A DNA stretch of 64,000 nucleotides from Leuctra nigra (lineage: Eukaryota; Arthropoda; Insecta; Plecoptera; Leuctridae), in the NCBI GenBank assembly GCA_934045905.1, contig OW203769.1, forward strand, positions 14,849,705 to 14,913,704, given 5' to 3'. Below, piece after piece: positions 63,991-64,000 of the stretch; the first letter of the stretch is position 1; each line of letters opens with the position of its first letter. Under the pieces are notes generated by a model that saw only the letters and a program-made list of their open reading frames with translations, made no database searches and was not told the DNA's origin. Both the position numbers and the translations under genes were made by a program.

Positions 63991-64000
63991 TTAGATCACA

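Overview
The window reads as insect nuclear DNA: AT-rich, split genes with GT-AG introns, a seven-transmembrane odorant-receptor (7tm_6 type) exon, and a dense load of foldback MITEs, TIR elements, LINEs, SINEs and microsatellites. A hemipteran is my guess from the receptor and repeat style; the sequence alone does not prove it.

Layout. (1) 1-15 kb: a 5'-truncated LINE endonuclease (minus strand), one odorant-receptor exon (minus strand), then almost wholly repeats: a 2.6 kb mariner-like TIR element, three copies of one foldback family, two inverted copies of a composite element whose far end is a hairpin plus CTAG, and Helitron-like repeats. (2) 15.3-16.3 kb: an uninterrupted secreted S1 serine-protease gene (plus strand). 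(3) 19.4-35.3 kb: eight exons of one SLC17-type (sialin / phosphate cotransporter-like) major-facilitator gene on the minus strand. All inferred exon junctions agree in phase and give 494 codons including the stop; the first exon is not found. At four exon-intron junctions a short segment containing the splice site has been tandemly amplified (121 bp x10, 143 bp x16, 34 bp x8, 129 bp x6).

(4) 35,877-52,036: a complete Polinton/Maverick of 16,160 bp with AG...CT ends, about 0.95 kb inverted repeats and a perfect 6-bp target duplication (TTGGAC). Its genes are all on the plus strand: three zinc fingers in the same frame as protein-primed-type DNA polymerase B, an FtsK/HerA-type packaging ATPase, two small unassigned proteins, a DDE integrase with chromodomain, penton-like minor capsid protein, a small basic protein, double-jelly-roll major capsid protein, a BIR-domain protein, an adenain-like cysteine protease, an unassigned protein and a small spliced gene. 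It also carries a tRNA-Ile-like gene with a CAT anticodon and a degenerate tRNA-like sequence in each inverted repeat. Four genes are broken by single lesions (three in-frame TAA codons and one frameshift), so the copy looks recent but not autonomous as assembled.

(5) 52-64 kb: retroelement territory. A LINE 3' end runs into a (TAA)n tract, into which an R4/Dong-type retrotransposon with restriction-like endonuclease is inserted (one internal TAA stop); a second, shorter relative sits in the next TAA tract; then a decayed LINE C-terminus, tRNA-derived SINEs and further foldback repeats.

The most interesting items are the repeated amplification of splice junctions inside one transporter gene, and the Polinton's cargo: BIR protein, pol III tRNA-like gene, YY1/Pho-like motif arrays in the inverted repeats and a multi-exon leader.
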